The translations under genes and the position numbers were made by a program. 64,000 nt of DNA from Fertoeibacter niger (GTDB lineage: Bacteria; Pseudomonadota; Alphaproteobacteria; Rhodobacterales; Rhodobacteraceae), in NCBI RefSeq assembly GCF_009380135.2, contig NZ_WHUT02000003.1:1-64000 (forward strand). Reading direction: 5' to 3'. Position 1 is the stretch's first letter; each line of letters begins with the position of its first letter. Of the stretch, positions 24,269 through 34,385 are shown piece by piece. The notes under the pieces are model-generated. The model was not told where the DNA came from. It ran no database searches and saw only the letters and a list, made by a program, of their open reading frames with translations.

Positions 24269-25068
24269 TGGACCGGCTGCGCTTTACCATCCTCGGATGC
24301 GGATCATCGGGCGGCGTGCCGCGACTGGGCGGCGACTGGGGCGATTGCGACCCCGCCAACCCGAAAAACCGCCGCCGCCGCTGCTCGTTGCTGGTGGAAC
24401 GCATCGGGGCCGAAGGCATCACCCGCGTGCTGATCGACACCGCCCCCGACATGCGCGAGCAATTGCTGGATGCAGGCGTGGGCACGCTGGACGCCGTGGC
24501 CTGGACCCATGCCCATGCCGACCATGTGCATGGCATCGACGACCTGCGCCAGATCGTGTTCAACATGCGCGCGCGTCTGGCCGTCTGGGCCGATGGCCCC
24601 ACGCAGGAATCGCTGCTGGCACGGTTCGCCTATGCCTTCGTGCAGCCCGCAGGCTCTCCCTATCCGCCCATTCTGGACCTGAACACGATCGACGGCCCCT
24701 TCACCATCACCGGGGCGGGCGGGCCGGTCATGCTGGTGCCCTTTGCCGCCGACCACGGCACGATGGATGCGCTGGGGTTCCGCATCGGGGGGCTGGCCTA
24801 TCTGCCCGATGCGGTGGCCATTCCGGCGGATACATGGGGCGTGCTGGAAGGGCTGGAGGTCTGGGTGGTGGATGCCCTGCGCCGCAAGCCCCACCCCACC
24901 CATGCCCATCTGGCCCTGACGCTGGACTGGATCGCCCGCGCCGCGCCCGCCCGCGCCGTGCTGACCAACATGCATGTCGATCTGGACCATGACATTCTGG
25001 CCGCCGAACTGCCGGGCCATATCTGCCCCGCCTTTGACGGCATGGTGATCGAGATCGCAGCGGAATGA
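24268..25068 (+). CDS. metallo-beta-lactamase-fold hydrolase, PhnP/Lipoyltransferase-neighbour type (266 aa)
   Basis: The zinc-binding motif WTHAHADHVHGIDD near residues 73-86, GCGSSGGVPRLGG at the start and NMHVDLDHD near 240 place it in the PhnP-like branch, whose members hydrolyse phosphoribosyl cyclic phosphates. The characteristic CDPANPKNRRRRCS insert binds an extra structural site in this branch. The ATG overlaps the tatD stop (TGATGG). No phosphonate genes are nearby, so the physiological substrate is open. Confidence 0.85.
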   Translation: MDRLRFTILGCGSSGGVPRLGGDWGDCDPANPKNRRRRCSLLVERIGAEGITRVLIDTAPDMREQLLDAGVGTLDAVAWTHAHADHVHGIDDLRQIVFNMRARLAVWADGPTQESLLARFAYAFVQPAGSPYPPILDLNTIDGPFTITGAGGPVMLVPFAADHGTMDALGFRIGGLAYLPDAVAIPADTWGVLEGLEVWVVDALRRKPHPTHAHLALTLDWIARAAPARAVLTNMHVDLDHDILAAELPGHICPAFDGMVIEIAAE

Positions 25069-26000
25069 CCGCGCTGCTGGATGTGATCCTGCCAGTGTTT
25101 CTGGTGATCGGGTTCGGCTATGCCGCCGCCCGCGCAGGATTGTTCAACGAAAGCGCGGTCGATGGCGTGATGCGTTTCGCGCAGAACTTTGCCGTGCCCT
25201 GCCTTTTGTTCCGCAGCATCGCCGGGCTGGACATCGCCGCGCAGTTTGATCTGGGGCTGTTCACCGCGTTTTACGCCGGGGCCTTTGCGGGGTTCGGCGC
25301 GGGCTATCTGGGTGCGCGGCTGATTTTTGGCCGCCCGGTGCAGGATGCGGTGGCCATCGGGTTCTGCTGTCTGTTCTCGAACTCGCTGCTTCTGGGCCTG
25401 CCGATCATGGAGCGGGCTTACGGTGCCGATGCGCTGGCGGGCAACTTCACCATCATCGCGCTGCATTCACCGCTGCTTTACGGCTTTGGCATCACGGTGA
25501 TGGAACTGGTCCGCAGCCGGGGTCTGGGCCATTCGGCCCCGAAACTGGCGGCACAGGTGCTGCGGGCGATCTTCACGCAGCCCTTGGTCATCGGCATCAC
25601 GGCGGGGTTCATCGTCAACCTGGGCGGCATCCCGCAGCCCGAGGTGTTCACGGCGGCGCTGGACATGATGGTGCGCGCGGCGCTGCCCACCGCGCTGTTC
25701 GGGCTGGGCGGTGTGCTGTTCCGCTATCGCCCCGAGGGCGACATGAAAACCATCGCCATGGTCTGCGCCATATCGCTGATCCTGCATCCGGCCATCACCT
25801 TCGGCCTTGCGCTGGCGCTGGATCTGACGACGGCGCAGTTGCGCTCGGCTGTCGTCACCGGCGCGATGGCACCGGGGGTGAATGCCTATCTGTTTGCCAA
25901 CATGTATGGCGTGGCCAAACGGGTGGCGGCCTCATCCGTGCTGCTGGCGACTGCCGGGTCGATTGTCACCGTCTGGCTGTGGCTGGCGATCTTGCCCTGA
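25065..26000 (+). CDS. AEC-family (auxin efflux carrier) transporter (311 aa)
   Basis: About ten membrane spans cover the protein, with the family's typical start (LLDVILPVFLVIGFGYAAAR), FAVPCLLFRSIA near 45 and a second repeat ending MAPGVNAYLFANMYGVAKR. AEC carriers export organic anions or malonate-like acids; the substrate cannot be told here. The ATG overlaps the preceding stop (ATGA), so it is the last gene of the rightward cluster. It converges on the ABC transporter operon. Confidence 0.85.
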   Translation: MTALLDVILPVFLVIGFGYAAARAGLFNESAVDGVMRFAQNFAVPCLLFRSIAGLDIAAQFDLGLFTAFYAGAFAGFGAGYLGARLIFGRPVQDAVAIGFCCLFSNSLLLGLPIMERAYGADALAGNFTIIALHSPLLYGFGITVMELVRSRGLGHSAPKLAAQVLRAIFTQPLVIGITAGFIVNLGGIPQPEVFTAALDMMVRAALPTALFGLGGVLFRYRPEGDMKTIAMVCAISLILHPAITFGLALALDLTTAQLRSAVVTGAMAPGVNAYLFANMYGVAKRVAASSVLLATAGSIVTVWLWLAILP

Positions 26001-26054
26001 GGCCGCTTTTCCGCCCTTGCGGGCGACAGTGCGGGCCAGCCCTGCCGATGACGG

Positions 26055-26966
26055 TCAGTAGGGCGTAACCCCGCGCAGCTTTTCCGACCGCCGCCGCAGG
26101 ATTTCCACCATGGCCAGCAGCGCGATGGAAATCACCACAAGGATCGTTGCCACCGACAATATCGCCGGGCTGATCTGTTCGCGGATGCCGTTCCACATCT
26201 GGCGCGGAATGGTCTGCTGGTCATGTGCCGCCACGAACAGCACCACCACCACCTCGTCAAACGAGGTGACAAAGGCAAACAGCGCACCCGACACCACGCC
26301 CGGCATGATCAGCGGCATGGTGATCTTGAAGAACGATGTGGTGGGGCTGGCCCCCAGCGATGCCGCGGCCCGGCTCAGCGAACGGTCGAATCCGATCAGC
26401 GTGGCGGTGACGGTGATGATGACAAAGGGAATGCCCAGCGTGGCATGCGCAAGCACAACCCCGGCGTAAGAGCCGGAAAGCCCGGTGGAGGAGTAGAAGA
26501 AGAACAGCCCGGTGGCCGTGATGATGATCGGCACGATCATGGGCGAGATCAGCACCGCCATGATCGCCCGCCGATAGGGCATTTCCGGGCGGCTGAGGCC
26601 AAGTGCTGCAATCGTGCCCAGCACCGTGGCCAGCAGGGTGGAAAACACGCCCACAATGGCCGAATTCTTGGCGACCTGCACCCAGGTCGCGTTTTCCCAG
26701 ACATCGGCCCACCACGCCCCGTCGCGCGCCGCCTCGGGGGCGGCCATGCCGAAGGTCAGCAGGATGTCATACCAGCGCAGCGAATAACCCTCGGGGTCGA
26801 AGGCCAGCATCTTTTCGGTGAAGGTGAAATAGGGCTCGGCGTTGAAGCTGAGCGGGATCACGATCAGGATCGGCGCGATGAGAAAGATGAAGATGGCCGT
26901 GCAGATCAGCAGATAGGTATAGCGCCAGAGGCGTTCGAGGGGGCTTGCATAGCTGGGAAGGGCCAT
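26055..26966 (-). CDS. ABC transporter permease, PotC-like (303 aa)
   Basis: Six membrane spans are visible. The ABC-contact loop SRAAASLGASPTTSFFKITM (EAA motif) comes before span five, and the long first extracytoplasmic loop contains FTEKMLAFDPEGYSLRWY. This is the PotC/YdcV layout. It is the last gene of a leftward operon (ATPase, binding protein, permease B, permease C) and pairs with the upstream permease. Polyamine or a related small cation is the likely substrate. Confidence 0.88.
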   Translation of the reverse strand: MALPSYASPLERLWRYTYLLICTAIFIFLIAPILIVIPLSFNAEPYFTFTEKMLAFDPEGYSLRWYDILLTFGMAAPEAARDGAWWADVWENATWVQVAKNSAIVGVFSTLLATVLGTIAALGLSRPEMPYRRAIMAVLISPMIVPIIITATGLFFFYSSTGLSGSYAGVVLAHATLGIPFVIITVTATLIGFDRSLSRAAASLGASPTTSFFKITMPLIMPGVVSGALFAFVTSFDEVVVVLFVAAHDQQTIPRQMWNGIREQISPAILSVATILVVISIALLAMVEILRRRSEKLRGVTPY

Positions 26967-27008
26967 CTGAGGGTGCTCCTGTTGTCAGCGCCGGGGGCTG
27001 CCTGCCCC

Positions 27009-27050
27009 CGGACCCCCGGGGATATTTAGAGACAGAAAATGAAAACGGGC
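27009..27050. repeat. GGGGATATTT intergenic repeat (between the two permeases)
   Basis: CCCCCGGGGATATTTAGAGA followed by CAGAAAATGAAA. Related copies occur at 50604-50640, 54340-54372 and 55976-56004 in this window. Confidence 0.55.
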
Positions 27051-27051
27051 T

Positions 27052-28326
27052 TCAGCCCAGCTTCAGGTTGTCGATGCCGATCAGGCGGTCATAAAGCCAG
27101 TAAAGCAGCAGCACACAGGCCAGAAGCACGGCCGCAAGCGCCGCAGCCAGCGACCAGTTCAGACTGTCCTGCATGTGGAAGGCGATGAGGTTGGAGATGA
27201 GCTGGCCCGAGGCCCCGCCGACCAGTGCCGGGGTGATGTAATAGCCCACGCCCAGGATGAATACCAAAAGCGCCCCCGCGCCGATGCCCGGGAGGGTCTG
27301 CGGCAGGTAGATGCGGCGGAAGGCTGTCCAACTGGTTGCCCCCAGGCTGCGCGCGGCGCGGACGTAGGAGGGCGGGATCGGGCGCATCACGGAATAGAGC
27401 GGCAGGATCATGAAGGGCAGCAGGATATGCGTCATGGCGATGATCGTGCCCGCCTGATTGTAGATCATCTGGATGCGTGTGTCGTCGGTCAGGATGCCGG
27501 TGGCGACCAGCGTGTTGTTCACCACCCCCTGCCCCTGCAACAGCACGATCCAGCTTGTCGTGCGCACCAGTAGCGACGTCCAGAACGGCAACAGCACCAG
27601 GATCATCAAGAGGTTGGACCAGCGCAACGGCAGCGTGGCCAGCAGATGCGCGATGGGAAAGCCCAGGATGAGGCAGCAGACGGTGATCAGCGCGGCCAGC
27701 ACGAAGGTGCGGATGAACAGCATGACATAAACGCGGCGGTCTTCGGGTGCGCGGATGATGCTGCCGTCGGTGTCACGCGCCAGATCGACGGCGGCGAGAA
27801 AGAAGTTGGGCGAATAGGCACGCGCCACCTGGCGCATCGTGGCCCAGAGCACGGGGTCGGCCCATTGTTCATCTGCGGCCACCAGTGCCGCCTGATAGGG
27901 CGGGGCCAGATCATCCGCCTTGCGGCCCGTCGCGGTGAACAGCGAGCGGGTGCCCGAGAGTTCGTAATTCACCCGCGTACCGACGATGCCGATGGTGCGC
28001 GCTACGGCTGCCGCCTTTATGTCGGTGGCCAGCGCGGCAAAGGCGGCCTCGTCGGGCTGGGTGCCGATGGGGTTGTCGGCAAACCACTGGGTCATCAGCG
28101 GCATGTTCGCCGAAAAGCCGTTGTTGTGCACCGAGCGGTGCAGCATCTGGCCGATGGGCAGGATGAAGGTCAGCAGCACGAAGGCCAGAAGCGGCAGCAC
28201 CAGCAGAAAGGCGCGGCGCCGGGCGCTGGATTGCGCACGCGCCAGCGCGGCCTTCAGCGGGCGGCCATCGGCCGTTGTCAGTTTCGCCGCGGCCTGCGGC
28301 ATGTGGTCGGCGGTCATATCGGCCAT
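27052..28326 (-). CDS. ABC transporter permease, PotB-like (424 aa)
   Basis: Six predicted spans; the first (AFLLVLPLLAFVLLTFILPI) is separated from the second by an unusually long periplasmic segment of about 130 residues, which makes the protein longer than Escherichia coli PotB. The EAA loop reads VRAARSLGATSWTAFRRIYL. The start MADMTADHMPQ is taken at 28326; the second Met is an alternative. It forms the membrane channel with the PotC-like partner downstream. Confidence 0.87.
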   Translation of the reverse strand: MADMTADHMPQAAAKLTTADGRPLKAALARAQSSARRRAFLLVLPLLAFVLLTFILPIGQMLHRSVHNNGFSANMPLMTQWFADNPIGTQPDEAAFAALATDIKAAAVARTIGIVGTRVNYELSGTRSLFTATGRKADDLAPPYQAALVAADEQWADPVLWATMRQVARAYSPNFFLAAVDLARDTDGSIIRAPEDRRVYVMLFIRTFVLAALITVCCLILGFPIAHLLATLPLRWSNLLMILVLLPFWTSLLVRTTSWIVLLQGQGVVNNTLVATGILTDDTRIQMIYNQAGTIIAMTHILLPFMILPLYSVMRPIPPSYVRAARSLGATSWTAFRRIYLPQTLPGIGAGALLVFILGVGYYITPALVGGASGQLISNLIAFHMQDSLNWSLAAALAAVLLACVLLLYWLYDRLIGIDNLKLG

Positions 28327-28387
28327 GCTGCCCCTTTGGTCAGTATGCGGCGGCGCGCATGTGCAACCCTGCGCGCCGCCAGAGGCA

Positions 28388-29461
28388 TCAGTTGGCGGTG
28401 AGCCAGGCGTTGAACCGCTCGTTCAGTTCCGAGTCATTGTCGACCCAGAAATCCGACGAGGTTTCCAGCGCATTGGCCAGGTTTTCCGGCGCGGTGGGCA
28501 GGTTCGGGCCCATCACGGTCTTGCCATCCTTGAAGATGATCTCGGTCGCGTTGGCCGATTTGCGGGCCGGGCCATAGCTGATCTGCTGGGCCTGGGCCTG
28601 AAGCCCTTCGGTCGAGGTGGCATAGGCGATGAATTCCAGCGCCTGATCCTTGTTGGGGGCGCCTTTCGGGATGGCATACATCTCGTTTTCGTAAAGCTGG
28701 CCGTCCCAGACGATGGTGAAGGGTTTGCCCTCGCCAATCGCGGCGTTGAAGATCCGGCCGTTGTAGGCGGTGGTCATCACCACCTCGCCATCGGCCAGCA
28801 GTTGCGGCGGCTGTGCGCCCGCTTCCCACCAGACCACGTCGGACTTGATCGTATCAAGCTTGGCAAAGGCGCGGTCCAGCCCCTCGGGCGTGTCCAGCGT
28901 CGCATAGACATCGGCCGGGGCCACGCCATCGGCCATCAGCGCGAATTCCAGCACGGCCTTCGCGCCTTTGCGCATGCCGCGCTTTCCGGGGAATTTTTCA
29001 AGATCAAAGAAATCGGCGGCGGTGGTGGGCACCGTGCCGGTCAGCTTGGACGAGTCATAGGCAAAGATGTTCGACCAGATGTCGGTGGACACCGCGCAAT
29101 CGGTGATGGCGCCCGGCAGGAAGTCATCGGTCGCGGGCGTGCCATCGGCACCGGCGGGCAGGATGGCCGGGTCGATCGGCTCCAGCAGGCCCTCGTCGCA
29201 AAGGCGGATCGCATCGGCATATTCCAGCGAGGCCACGTCGATGGTCACGTTGTTGGCCTCGACCATCGCCTTGATCGGCGTGGCGGGGTTGTCGCTGTCA
29301 ACCATCACGGTCTTGATGCCGGTCTTCGCGGTGAAGGGAATCAGGTGGGCATTGGTCTGGGCCTCGCCATAGGCGCCGCCCCACGACATCACGGTAACAT
29401 CCGCCTGGGCGGTAAAGGCCACAGCCGTAAGGGCGGTGGTCAAGGCAAGCAGTTTTTTCAT
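28388..29461 (-). CDS. ABC transporter periplasmic binding protein, PotD-like (357 aa)
   Basis: A signal peptide (MKKLLALTTALTAVAFTAQA) is followed by DVTVMSWGGAYGEAQ, the common start of PotD/PotF-type polyamine or related solute binders. Later SDVVWWEAGAQPPQLLADGE and AAYNGRIFNAAIGEG are typical of the group. The ATG at 29461 is preferred over an upstream frame. The mature protein captures the substrate for the two permeases. Whether it binds spermidine, putrescine or another compound is not decided by the sequence. Confidence 0.88.
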   Translation of the reverse strand: MKKLLALTTALTAVAFTAQADVTVMSWGGAYGEAQTNAHLIPFTAKTGIKTVMVDSDNPATPIKAMVEANNVTIDVASLEYADAIRLCDEGLLEPIDPAILPAGADGTPATDDFLPGAITDCAVSTDIWSNIFAYDSSKLTGTVPTTAADFFDLEKFPGKRGMRKGAKAVLEFALMADGVAPADVYATLDTPEGLDRAFAKLDTIKSDVVWWEAGAQPPQLLADGEVVMTTAYNGRIFNAAIGEGKPFTIVWDGQLYENEMYAIPKGAPNKDQALEFIAYATSTEGLQAQAQQISYGPARKSANATEIIFKDGKTVMGPNLPTAPENLANALETSSDFWVDNDSELNERFNAWLTAN

Positions 29462-29507
29462 TGTCAGGCTCCCTGGTTGAATTTTCTGGCCCCGAGGCGG
29501 GGCAGGC

Positions 29508-30614
29508 TCAGTTGACCGGATCGAGCGCGCGCGCATCTGCGGGTGCCCAGCCGATCCTGATCTTTTCCCCCGGTTGCAGCATGCGCTGGCCCTGGGTGTT
29601 GCGCGATTTTATCACGAAATCATCCGATCCGGCGACCCGCAGGCGGGTGCGGAACAGATCACCCATATAGATGAATTCCAGCACCTCGGCGTCAATGGCA
29701 TGGGCGCCGGGGGGCAGCAGTTCGGGCTTGAATTCCACCCTTTCCGGGCGGATCGAGACCAGCGTGCTTTGCCCCTTGCGGTGCACATTCACCGGGGTTG
29801 CGTCGATCAACTCGCCCGTGGGCAGGCGCACCAGGGCGCGGCCATCGGAAATCTCCTCGATCTTGCCATGCAGCTTGTTGTTCTCGCCGATGAACCCCGC
29901 GACAAAGGCGTTCTCGGGGCGTTCATAAAGGTCTGACGGGGGCGCAAGCTGCTGGATGCGGCCGTCGTTGAACACGGCGATACGGTCGCTCATGGTCAGC
30001 GCCTCGCCCTGATCATGGGTCACATAGACCACGGTGATGCCAAGACTGTCGTGCAGATGCTTGATTTCAAACTGCATATGTTCGCGCAGCTGCTTGTCCA
30101 GCGCGCCAAGGGGTTCGTCCATCAACACCAGCGCAGGGTCGAACACCAGCGCGCGGGCCAGTGCGATGCGCTGCTGCTGGCCACCCGAAAGCTGCGCGGG
30201 CCGCCGGTTGATGAAGGCATACATCTGCACCATGTCCAGCGCGCGCTTGACTTTGGCCTCGCGGTCGGATTTGGCCATGCCGCGCACTTCCAGCGGGAAG
30301 GCCAGGTTTTCACCCACCGTCATGTGCGGGAACAGCGCATAGTTCTGAAACACCATGCCGATGCCGCGCTTGTGGGGCGGCACCTGGTTGATCGGGCGGC
30401 CGTCCAGCGTGATCTCGCCGTTCGTGGCCGTCTCGAATCCGGCCAGCATCATCAGGCAGGTGGTCTTGCCCGAACCCGACGGGCCCAGCATGGTCAGGAA
30501 TTCGCCCTTGCCGATGCCAAGGTTCAGGTCTTTGACGACAAGCGTTTCGCCATCATAGCTTTTCTGCACGTGATCAAACACGACAAAGCCGTCGGCGCGG
30601 GTATCAGCAGCCAC
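29508..30614 (-). CDS. ABC transporter ATP-binding protein, PotA-like (368 aa)
   Basis: Walker A GPSGSGKTT (44-52), signature LSGGQQQR (142-149), Walker B LVLMDEP (162-168) and a C-terminal TOBE domain (about 285-360) define a PotA-type ATPase. The frame extends far upstream through the tRNA-Leu gene, so the start must be internal; a GTG at 30614 has AGGGAG five bases upstream and gives MAADTRADGFVVFDHVQ. It is the first gene of the operon, so its promoter lies in 30615-30847. Confidence 0.9.
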   Translation of the reverse strand: MAADTRADGFVVFDHVQKSYDGETLVVKDLNLGIGKGEFLTMLGPSGSGKTTCLMMLAGFETATNGEITLDGRPINQVPPHKRGIGMVFQNYALFPHMTVGENLAFPLEVRGMAKSDREAKVKRALDMVQMYAFINRRPAQLSGGQQQRIALARALVFDPALVLMDEPLGALDKQLREHMQFEIKHLHDSLGITVVYVTHDQGEALTMSDRIAVFNDGRIQQLAPPSDLYERPENAFVAGFIGENNKLHGKIEEISDGRALVRLPTGELIDATPVNVHRKGQSTLVSIRPERVEFKPELLPPGAHAIDAEVLEFIYMGDLFRTRLRVAGSDDFVIKSRNTQGQRMLQPGEKIRIGWAPADARALDPVN

Positions 30615-30776
30615 CCCAGTCTCCCTGTGTATTCCCGGCAGGTTTCCTGCACTTGTCTTGCCCCGACTTAACCGGAAGCCCCGGCGCATTGCAACGATCA
30701 TGTGGTCGGGCTGCACGCTTGCAGGCAAGCGCCTGAAATTTAAGCAACCCAGGCGCTGAACTGCGCCTGAACTGGC

Positions 30777-30788
30777 TGTATGCATACA
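30777..30788. promoter_or_regulatory. 12-bp palindrome TGTATGCATACA upstream of the transporter operon
   Basis: A perfect 12-bp palindrome sits about 163 bp before the PotA-like start in an otherwise GC-rich gap. TGTAT…ATACA halves are typical of GntR-family (FCD) operators. Candidate operator only. Confidence 0.4.
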
Positions 30789-30817
30789 AATTTCAATGCA
30801 GGGGAGGCAAATGACAA

Positions 30818-30838
30818 AGGCGGCCACGGGGGCCGCCT
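30818..30838 (-). terminator. terminator of tRNA-Leu
   Basis: Leftward reading: AGGCGGCC, a five-base loop, GGCCGCCT, then TTGTC. It lies ten bases after the CCA end of tRNA-Leu. Confidence 0.5.
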
Positions 30839-30847
30839 GTCGGTCAC

Positions 30848-30934
30848 TGGTGCGGATAAAAGGACTCGAACCTTCACGGGAGTTACCCCACAGCGACCTC
30901 AACGCTGCGCGTCTACCAATTCCGCCATATCCGC
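30848..30934 (-). tRNA. tRNA-Leu(GAG)
   Basis: Leftward class II tRNA: acceptor GCGGATA/TATCCGC, anticodon loop TTGAGGT (GAG), a variable arm, T-loop GGTTCGAGTCC and encoded CCA. Confidence 0.97.
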
Positions 30935-31028
30935 ATATCGTGGCTTGGTGACGGGTGTTTAGCGAATGGCCCCGGCGAAGGAAAGCAGATTTTTCGCCGG
31001 GGAATCGCGGCGGTCCGGCCCCGCCAGA

Positions 31029-32894
31029 CTATTGCCCGATCAGCAGAAACGGCAGTTTCGCAGCCATCGACAGCACCTGGCCTGCGGCCACCGGGGCACC
31101 GCCCGCCGCGGCCACCGGTTCGGGCAGCAAAGGCACCGGCGCAGCCACCACCGGCGCAGCCACCACCGGCGCGGGTGCCGGCACCTGGACTGCGGCCTGT
31201 TCCACCGGCGCGGGTGCCTCGGGTGTCAGCGGAGCAAAGACCGGCAGGGTGGCCGGCGGCAGCAGATCGGCCCGCCCGCCGATCGTGTAGGCGGCCTTGC
31301 GAATCAACTCTGTCCGGTCGGGCAGGCCGGGGGCAAAGATGCTGCCACCGGCCTGCATCGCCTCCAGCCCGGTTTCATACCATTGCAGCGCCAGATCGGG
31401 CCGCACCGAGGCACCAAAGCCCTGGGACAGGTGATGGCCCAGCAATTCGCCATAGGCTTTTTCGCCCAGAACGGTCAGCAGCAGGGCCGAGCCGATCGCC
31501 ACATCCATGTTGTCCGTGGTGTAGCCCACACCGAGGCAGATCGTGGCCGTGCCCGCCAGTTGCGCAGGCGCCATGCCAGAGGCCAGGATGAACCCCTGCA
31601 CGCCCTGCAACACCTCGTCCCGCGGTTTCAGCGACAGGGCCGAGACGTGATCCTTCAGCACCGGGCCAAACGCCTGGCATTGCTGGGAAATCTGCTGGGG
31701 TGTGAAACCGGGCACCTTGCCTGCCAGTTCCTCGCCCGTGGCCATGGCATAGGTGCGCGCCAGGCAGAACTGTTCGCCCAATGCAAACCCGGCGTCGGTC
31801 ATGGCGGCGGCGCTGGTATAGCCGCCGTTGGTGTTGGTCATCAGGCTGATCTTGTTGCAATGCGACGCCAGCGACACGGTGGTGGGACCGGTTTCAAGGA
31901 AGGTCGGCAGGCCCGGCTGGGCGGTGGGCACCGCCGCCGACACGACCGGCTGCGCCGAAGGCACCGGCAGTGTGGGCAGCGCGCCCGCCATGATCGTGCC
32001 AGACGGCGGCGGCGGCGCGGCTGGCGTGGCCGCCATCACCGTGCCCTGCCCGCCCTGCCCGATCAGCGTGCAGTCGCCCCGCTGGCAATCAAACATCGCC
32101 GGTGTCACGTTGAAGGCCTGAAAATCATTGCGCCTGTAGCCTTCGGGGGTCGAGACGAACACCCGCACCGCGCAGGCCGTGGCGTTGCACCAGAAGGCGC
32201 TGCCCGTTACCGAGGTATCCAGCAGGTAATCCGTGCGCCCGTCCTGATTCATGTCGGCCAGTTGGATGAAACCGGCCTTCTGCACCAACTGCGTGCCGGT
32301 CGGGTCAGAGTTCAGCGCAATCTCGTCCACCGAGGCCGCCACTTCGGCGGGCAGCCCGCCGTATTTGCCCGATGTTGATGACGCCGTGCGGATGCCAAGC
32401 TGTTCGTCCCGATACATCAGCAGCAGGCCCTGCACACCCAGCGGATTGCTGGCGATCTGCTGCGCCGTGGTGGCCCCGCCCGATTGCGCGCGGTAATAGC
32501 CATTGACCAGCAGGTCACGCTCATACTGGCTGAGTTGCCCGGTGGCCGGATAGCCCAGCAACGCCTGATACTGCGAGATGGCCGCACGGCTTTTGGGGCC
32601 GATCGCCCCGTCAGGCGTGCCGACCGGATAGCCGAAATAGTTCAGCGCCACCTGCACCTCGCGGTTGGCCTCGCGCTGCGCCGAGGAAATGCCCGACGAT
32701 TTGGTGGACCGGGTGGTGGAGCGTGTCTGCTGCTGCTTGCGTTTCTGCTGATCCTTGGCAATGGCATTGCCGATGATGCCGCCGATGATCGCGCCTGCGA
32801 TGGCATCACCCGCATCGGCACGCACGGGTTCTGCCGGGGCGAAGGACAGGGCGGCCACGATGCCTGCCGTTGCAATTGCCTTCAACTTCATCAC
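31029..32894 (-). CDS. secreted peptidoglycan-binding repeat protein (621 aa)
   Basis: A signal peptide ([20 protein letters not shown]) is followed by a glycine zipper ([19 protein letters not shown], 28-46) and a basic QKRKQQQTR stretch. A PG_binding_1 domain lies at about 75-130 ([20 protein letters not shown]). [15 protein letters not shown] resembles an FG-GAP-like calcium loop, and the last 100 residues are alanine/proline-rich. It probably sits in the periplasm or is anchored to the wall. The exact function is unknown. It is divergent from lipB. Confidence 0.7.
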   Translation of the reverse strand: MMKLKAIATAGIVAALSFAPAEPVRADAGDAIAGAIIGGIIGNAIAKDQQKRKQQQTRSTTRSTKSSGISSAQREANREVQVALNYFGYPVGTPDGAIGPKSRAAISQYQALLGYPATGQLSQYERDLLVNGYYRAQSGGATTAQQIASNPLGVQGLLLMYRDEQLGIRTASSTSGKYGGLPAEVAASVDEIALNSDPTGTQLVQKAGFIQLADMNQDGRTDYLLDTSVTGSAFWCNATACAVRVFVSTPEGYRRNDFQAFNVTPAMFDCQRGDCTLIGQGGQGTVMAATPAAPPPPSGTIMAGALPTLPVPSAQPVVSAAVPTAQPGLPTFLETGPTTVSLASHCNKISLMTNTNGGYTSAAAMTDAGFALGEQFCLARTYAMATGEELAGKVPGFTPQQISQQCQAFGPVLKDHVSALSLKPRDEVLQGVQGFILASGMAPAQLAGTATICLGVGYTTDNMDVAIGSALLLTVLGEKAYGELLGHHLSQGFGASVRPDLALQWYETGLEAMQAGGSIFAPGLPDRTELIRKAAYTIGGRADLLPPATLPVFAPLTPEAPAPVEQAAVQVPAPAPVVAAPVVAAPVPLLPEPVAAAGGAPVAAGQVLSMAAKLPFLLIGQ

Positions 32895-33000
32895 ATCTCT
32901 CCTAACGGGTGCGGACTCAATAAGCGTCAGCCTAGCATGGGAATCAGGGCTGTCAGGCGATTTTTTCGCCGGGCAGTCAAGGAAACAACGGGAATCTGCG

Positions 33001-33654
33001 ATGTCTTTGGTGGAATGGGCGCATCTTCCGGGTCTGGCCCCCTATGCCGATACCCTGGCCGCGATGGAGGCCCGGGTGGCGCAGATTGCCGCAGGCACCG
33101 CACCCGAGGCGATCTGGCTGCTGGAGCATCCGCCGCTTTACACCGCAGGCACATCGGCCAACCCCGCCGACCTGACCGACCCCGGCCGGTTTCCGGTGCA
33201 TGCGGCGGGGCGCGGCGGGCAATACACCTATCACGGGCCGGGGCAGCGGGTGGCCTATGCGATGCTTGACCTGAACGCACGCGGCCGCGACGTGCGCAAA
33301 TTCGTCTGCGCGCTGGAAAACTGGGTGATCCTGACGCTGGCCGAATTCAACGTGACGGGCGAACGCCGACAGGGCCGGGTGGGTGTCTGGGTTACACGGC
33401 CCGACCTGCCCCCCAACCCCGACGGCAGCCCGCGCGAAGACAAGATCGCCGCCATCGGGGTGAAACTGCGCAAATGGGTCAGCTTCCACGGCATTTCCAT
33501 CAATGTGGAGCCTGACCTGAGCCATTTCACCGGCATCGTGCCCTGCGGCATCCGCGACCATGGCGTGACCAGTCTGGTGGATCTTGGCCTGCCGGTCACG
33601 ATGGCCGATCTGGATGCGGCCTTGATCCGCTGCTTTCCCCGCGCGTTCCCCTGA
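33001..33654 (+). CDS. lipB: lipoate synthesis octanoyltransferase (217 aa)
   Basis: It moves octanoyl from acyl carrier protein onto lipoyl domains of pyruvate and 2-oxoglutarate dehydrogenases. [39 protein letters not shown], the Lys in [10 protein letters not shown] near 158 and the nucleophilic Cys in [14 protein letters not shown] (about 181) are all conserved LipB positions. The length is typical. The ATG has a GGGAATC purine stretch upstream. Confidence 0.95.
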   Translation: MSLVEWAHLPGLAPYADTLAAMEARVAQIAAGTAPEAIWLLEHPPLYTAGTSANPADLTDPGRFPVHAAGRGGQYTYHGPGQRVAYAMLDLNARGRDVRKFVCALENWVILTLAEFNVTGERRQGRVGVWVTRPDLPPNPDGSPREDKIAAIGVKLRKWVSFHGISINVEPDLSHFTGIVPCGIRDHGVTSLVDLGLPVTMADLDAALIRCFPRAFP

Positions 33655-33796
33655 GGCCGCTGCCAATCCGCAGGCCAGACCTGCCTGACCTACCTCGCGC
33701 CCAATGGCGCGACGTTTGTGCAGATTTACACGGGCCTCTTGCGGGGCTTCAGTCGCTGCAGCAGCAAACGCGCTGCCTTCCAAAGGAGCACAAGAC

Positions 33797-34231
33797 ATGA
33801 AAGCAATGTTGGCCCTGACCGCCGCCCTTGCCGCAGCCCCCGCCCTTGCGCAGGACGCAGCCAAGGGCGAGGCAGATTACAAGAAATGCAGGGCCTGCCA
33901 CATGATCGTGGCCCCCGATGGCACCGAAATTCAGAAAGGCGGCAAGACCGGGCCGAACCTTTACGGCGTGCTGGGCCGTGCCGTGGCGGGCACGGATTTC
34001 AACTATGGCGAGTCGATCAAGGCCGTGGGTGCCACCGGTCTGGTCTGGGACGAAGCCCTGCTTGCGGCCTACATGCAGGATCCGACAGCCTGGCTGAAGG
34101 AAAAGACCGGCGATTCCGCCGCACGGTCGAAAATGTCGTTCAAGCTGGCCAAGGGCAGCGCCGATATGGTGGCCTATCTGGCCTCGGCCAGCCCGGCCAC
34201 GGCGGCTGCACCCGCCGCTGCGTCAGAATGA
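33797..34231 (+). CDS. cycA: cytochrome c2 / c550 type electron carrier (144 aa)
   Basis: The signal peptide [13 protein letters not shown] is followed by the heme-attachment box CRACH (31-35). Met113 in [10 protein letters not shown] is the likely sixth iron ligand, and [19 protein letters not shown] matches Rhodobacter cytochrome c2. An alanine-rich C-terminal tail follows residue 130. AAGGAG lies eight bases before the ATG. It acts in the periplasm between bc1 complex and oxidase (or a reaction centre if present), in keeping with the oxidase gene next to it. Confidence 0.88.
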   Translation: MKAMLALTAALAAAPALAQDAAKGEADYKKCRACHMIVAPDGTEIQKGGKTGPNLYGVLGRAVAGTDFNYGESIKAVGATGLVWDEALLAAYMQDPTAWLKEKTGDSAARSKMSFKLAKGSADMVAYLASASPATAAAPAAASE

Positions 34232-34385
34232 CACTGCAAGTTGCCGCAGGCGCGTAGGTTTTCGTGCCCTGCGGCAAAGTCAGACATTGCCGTGGCCGCG
34301 CCCGCCCTCTAAAACCGAAAGGGTAAATCAGGTGCGGTCGGGCAGCCTCCGCTCCAGTCTCAAGTCAACGCAACGGGAGGCACGC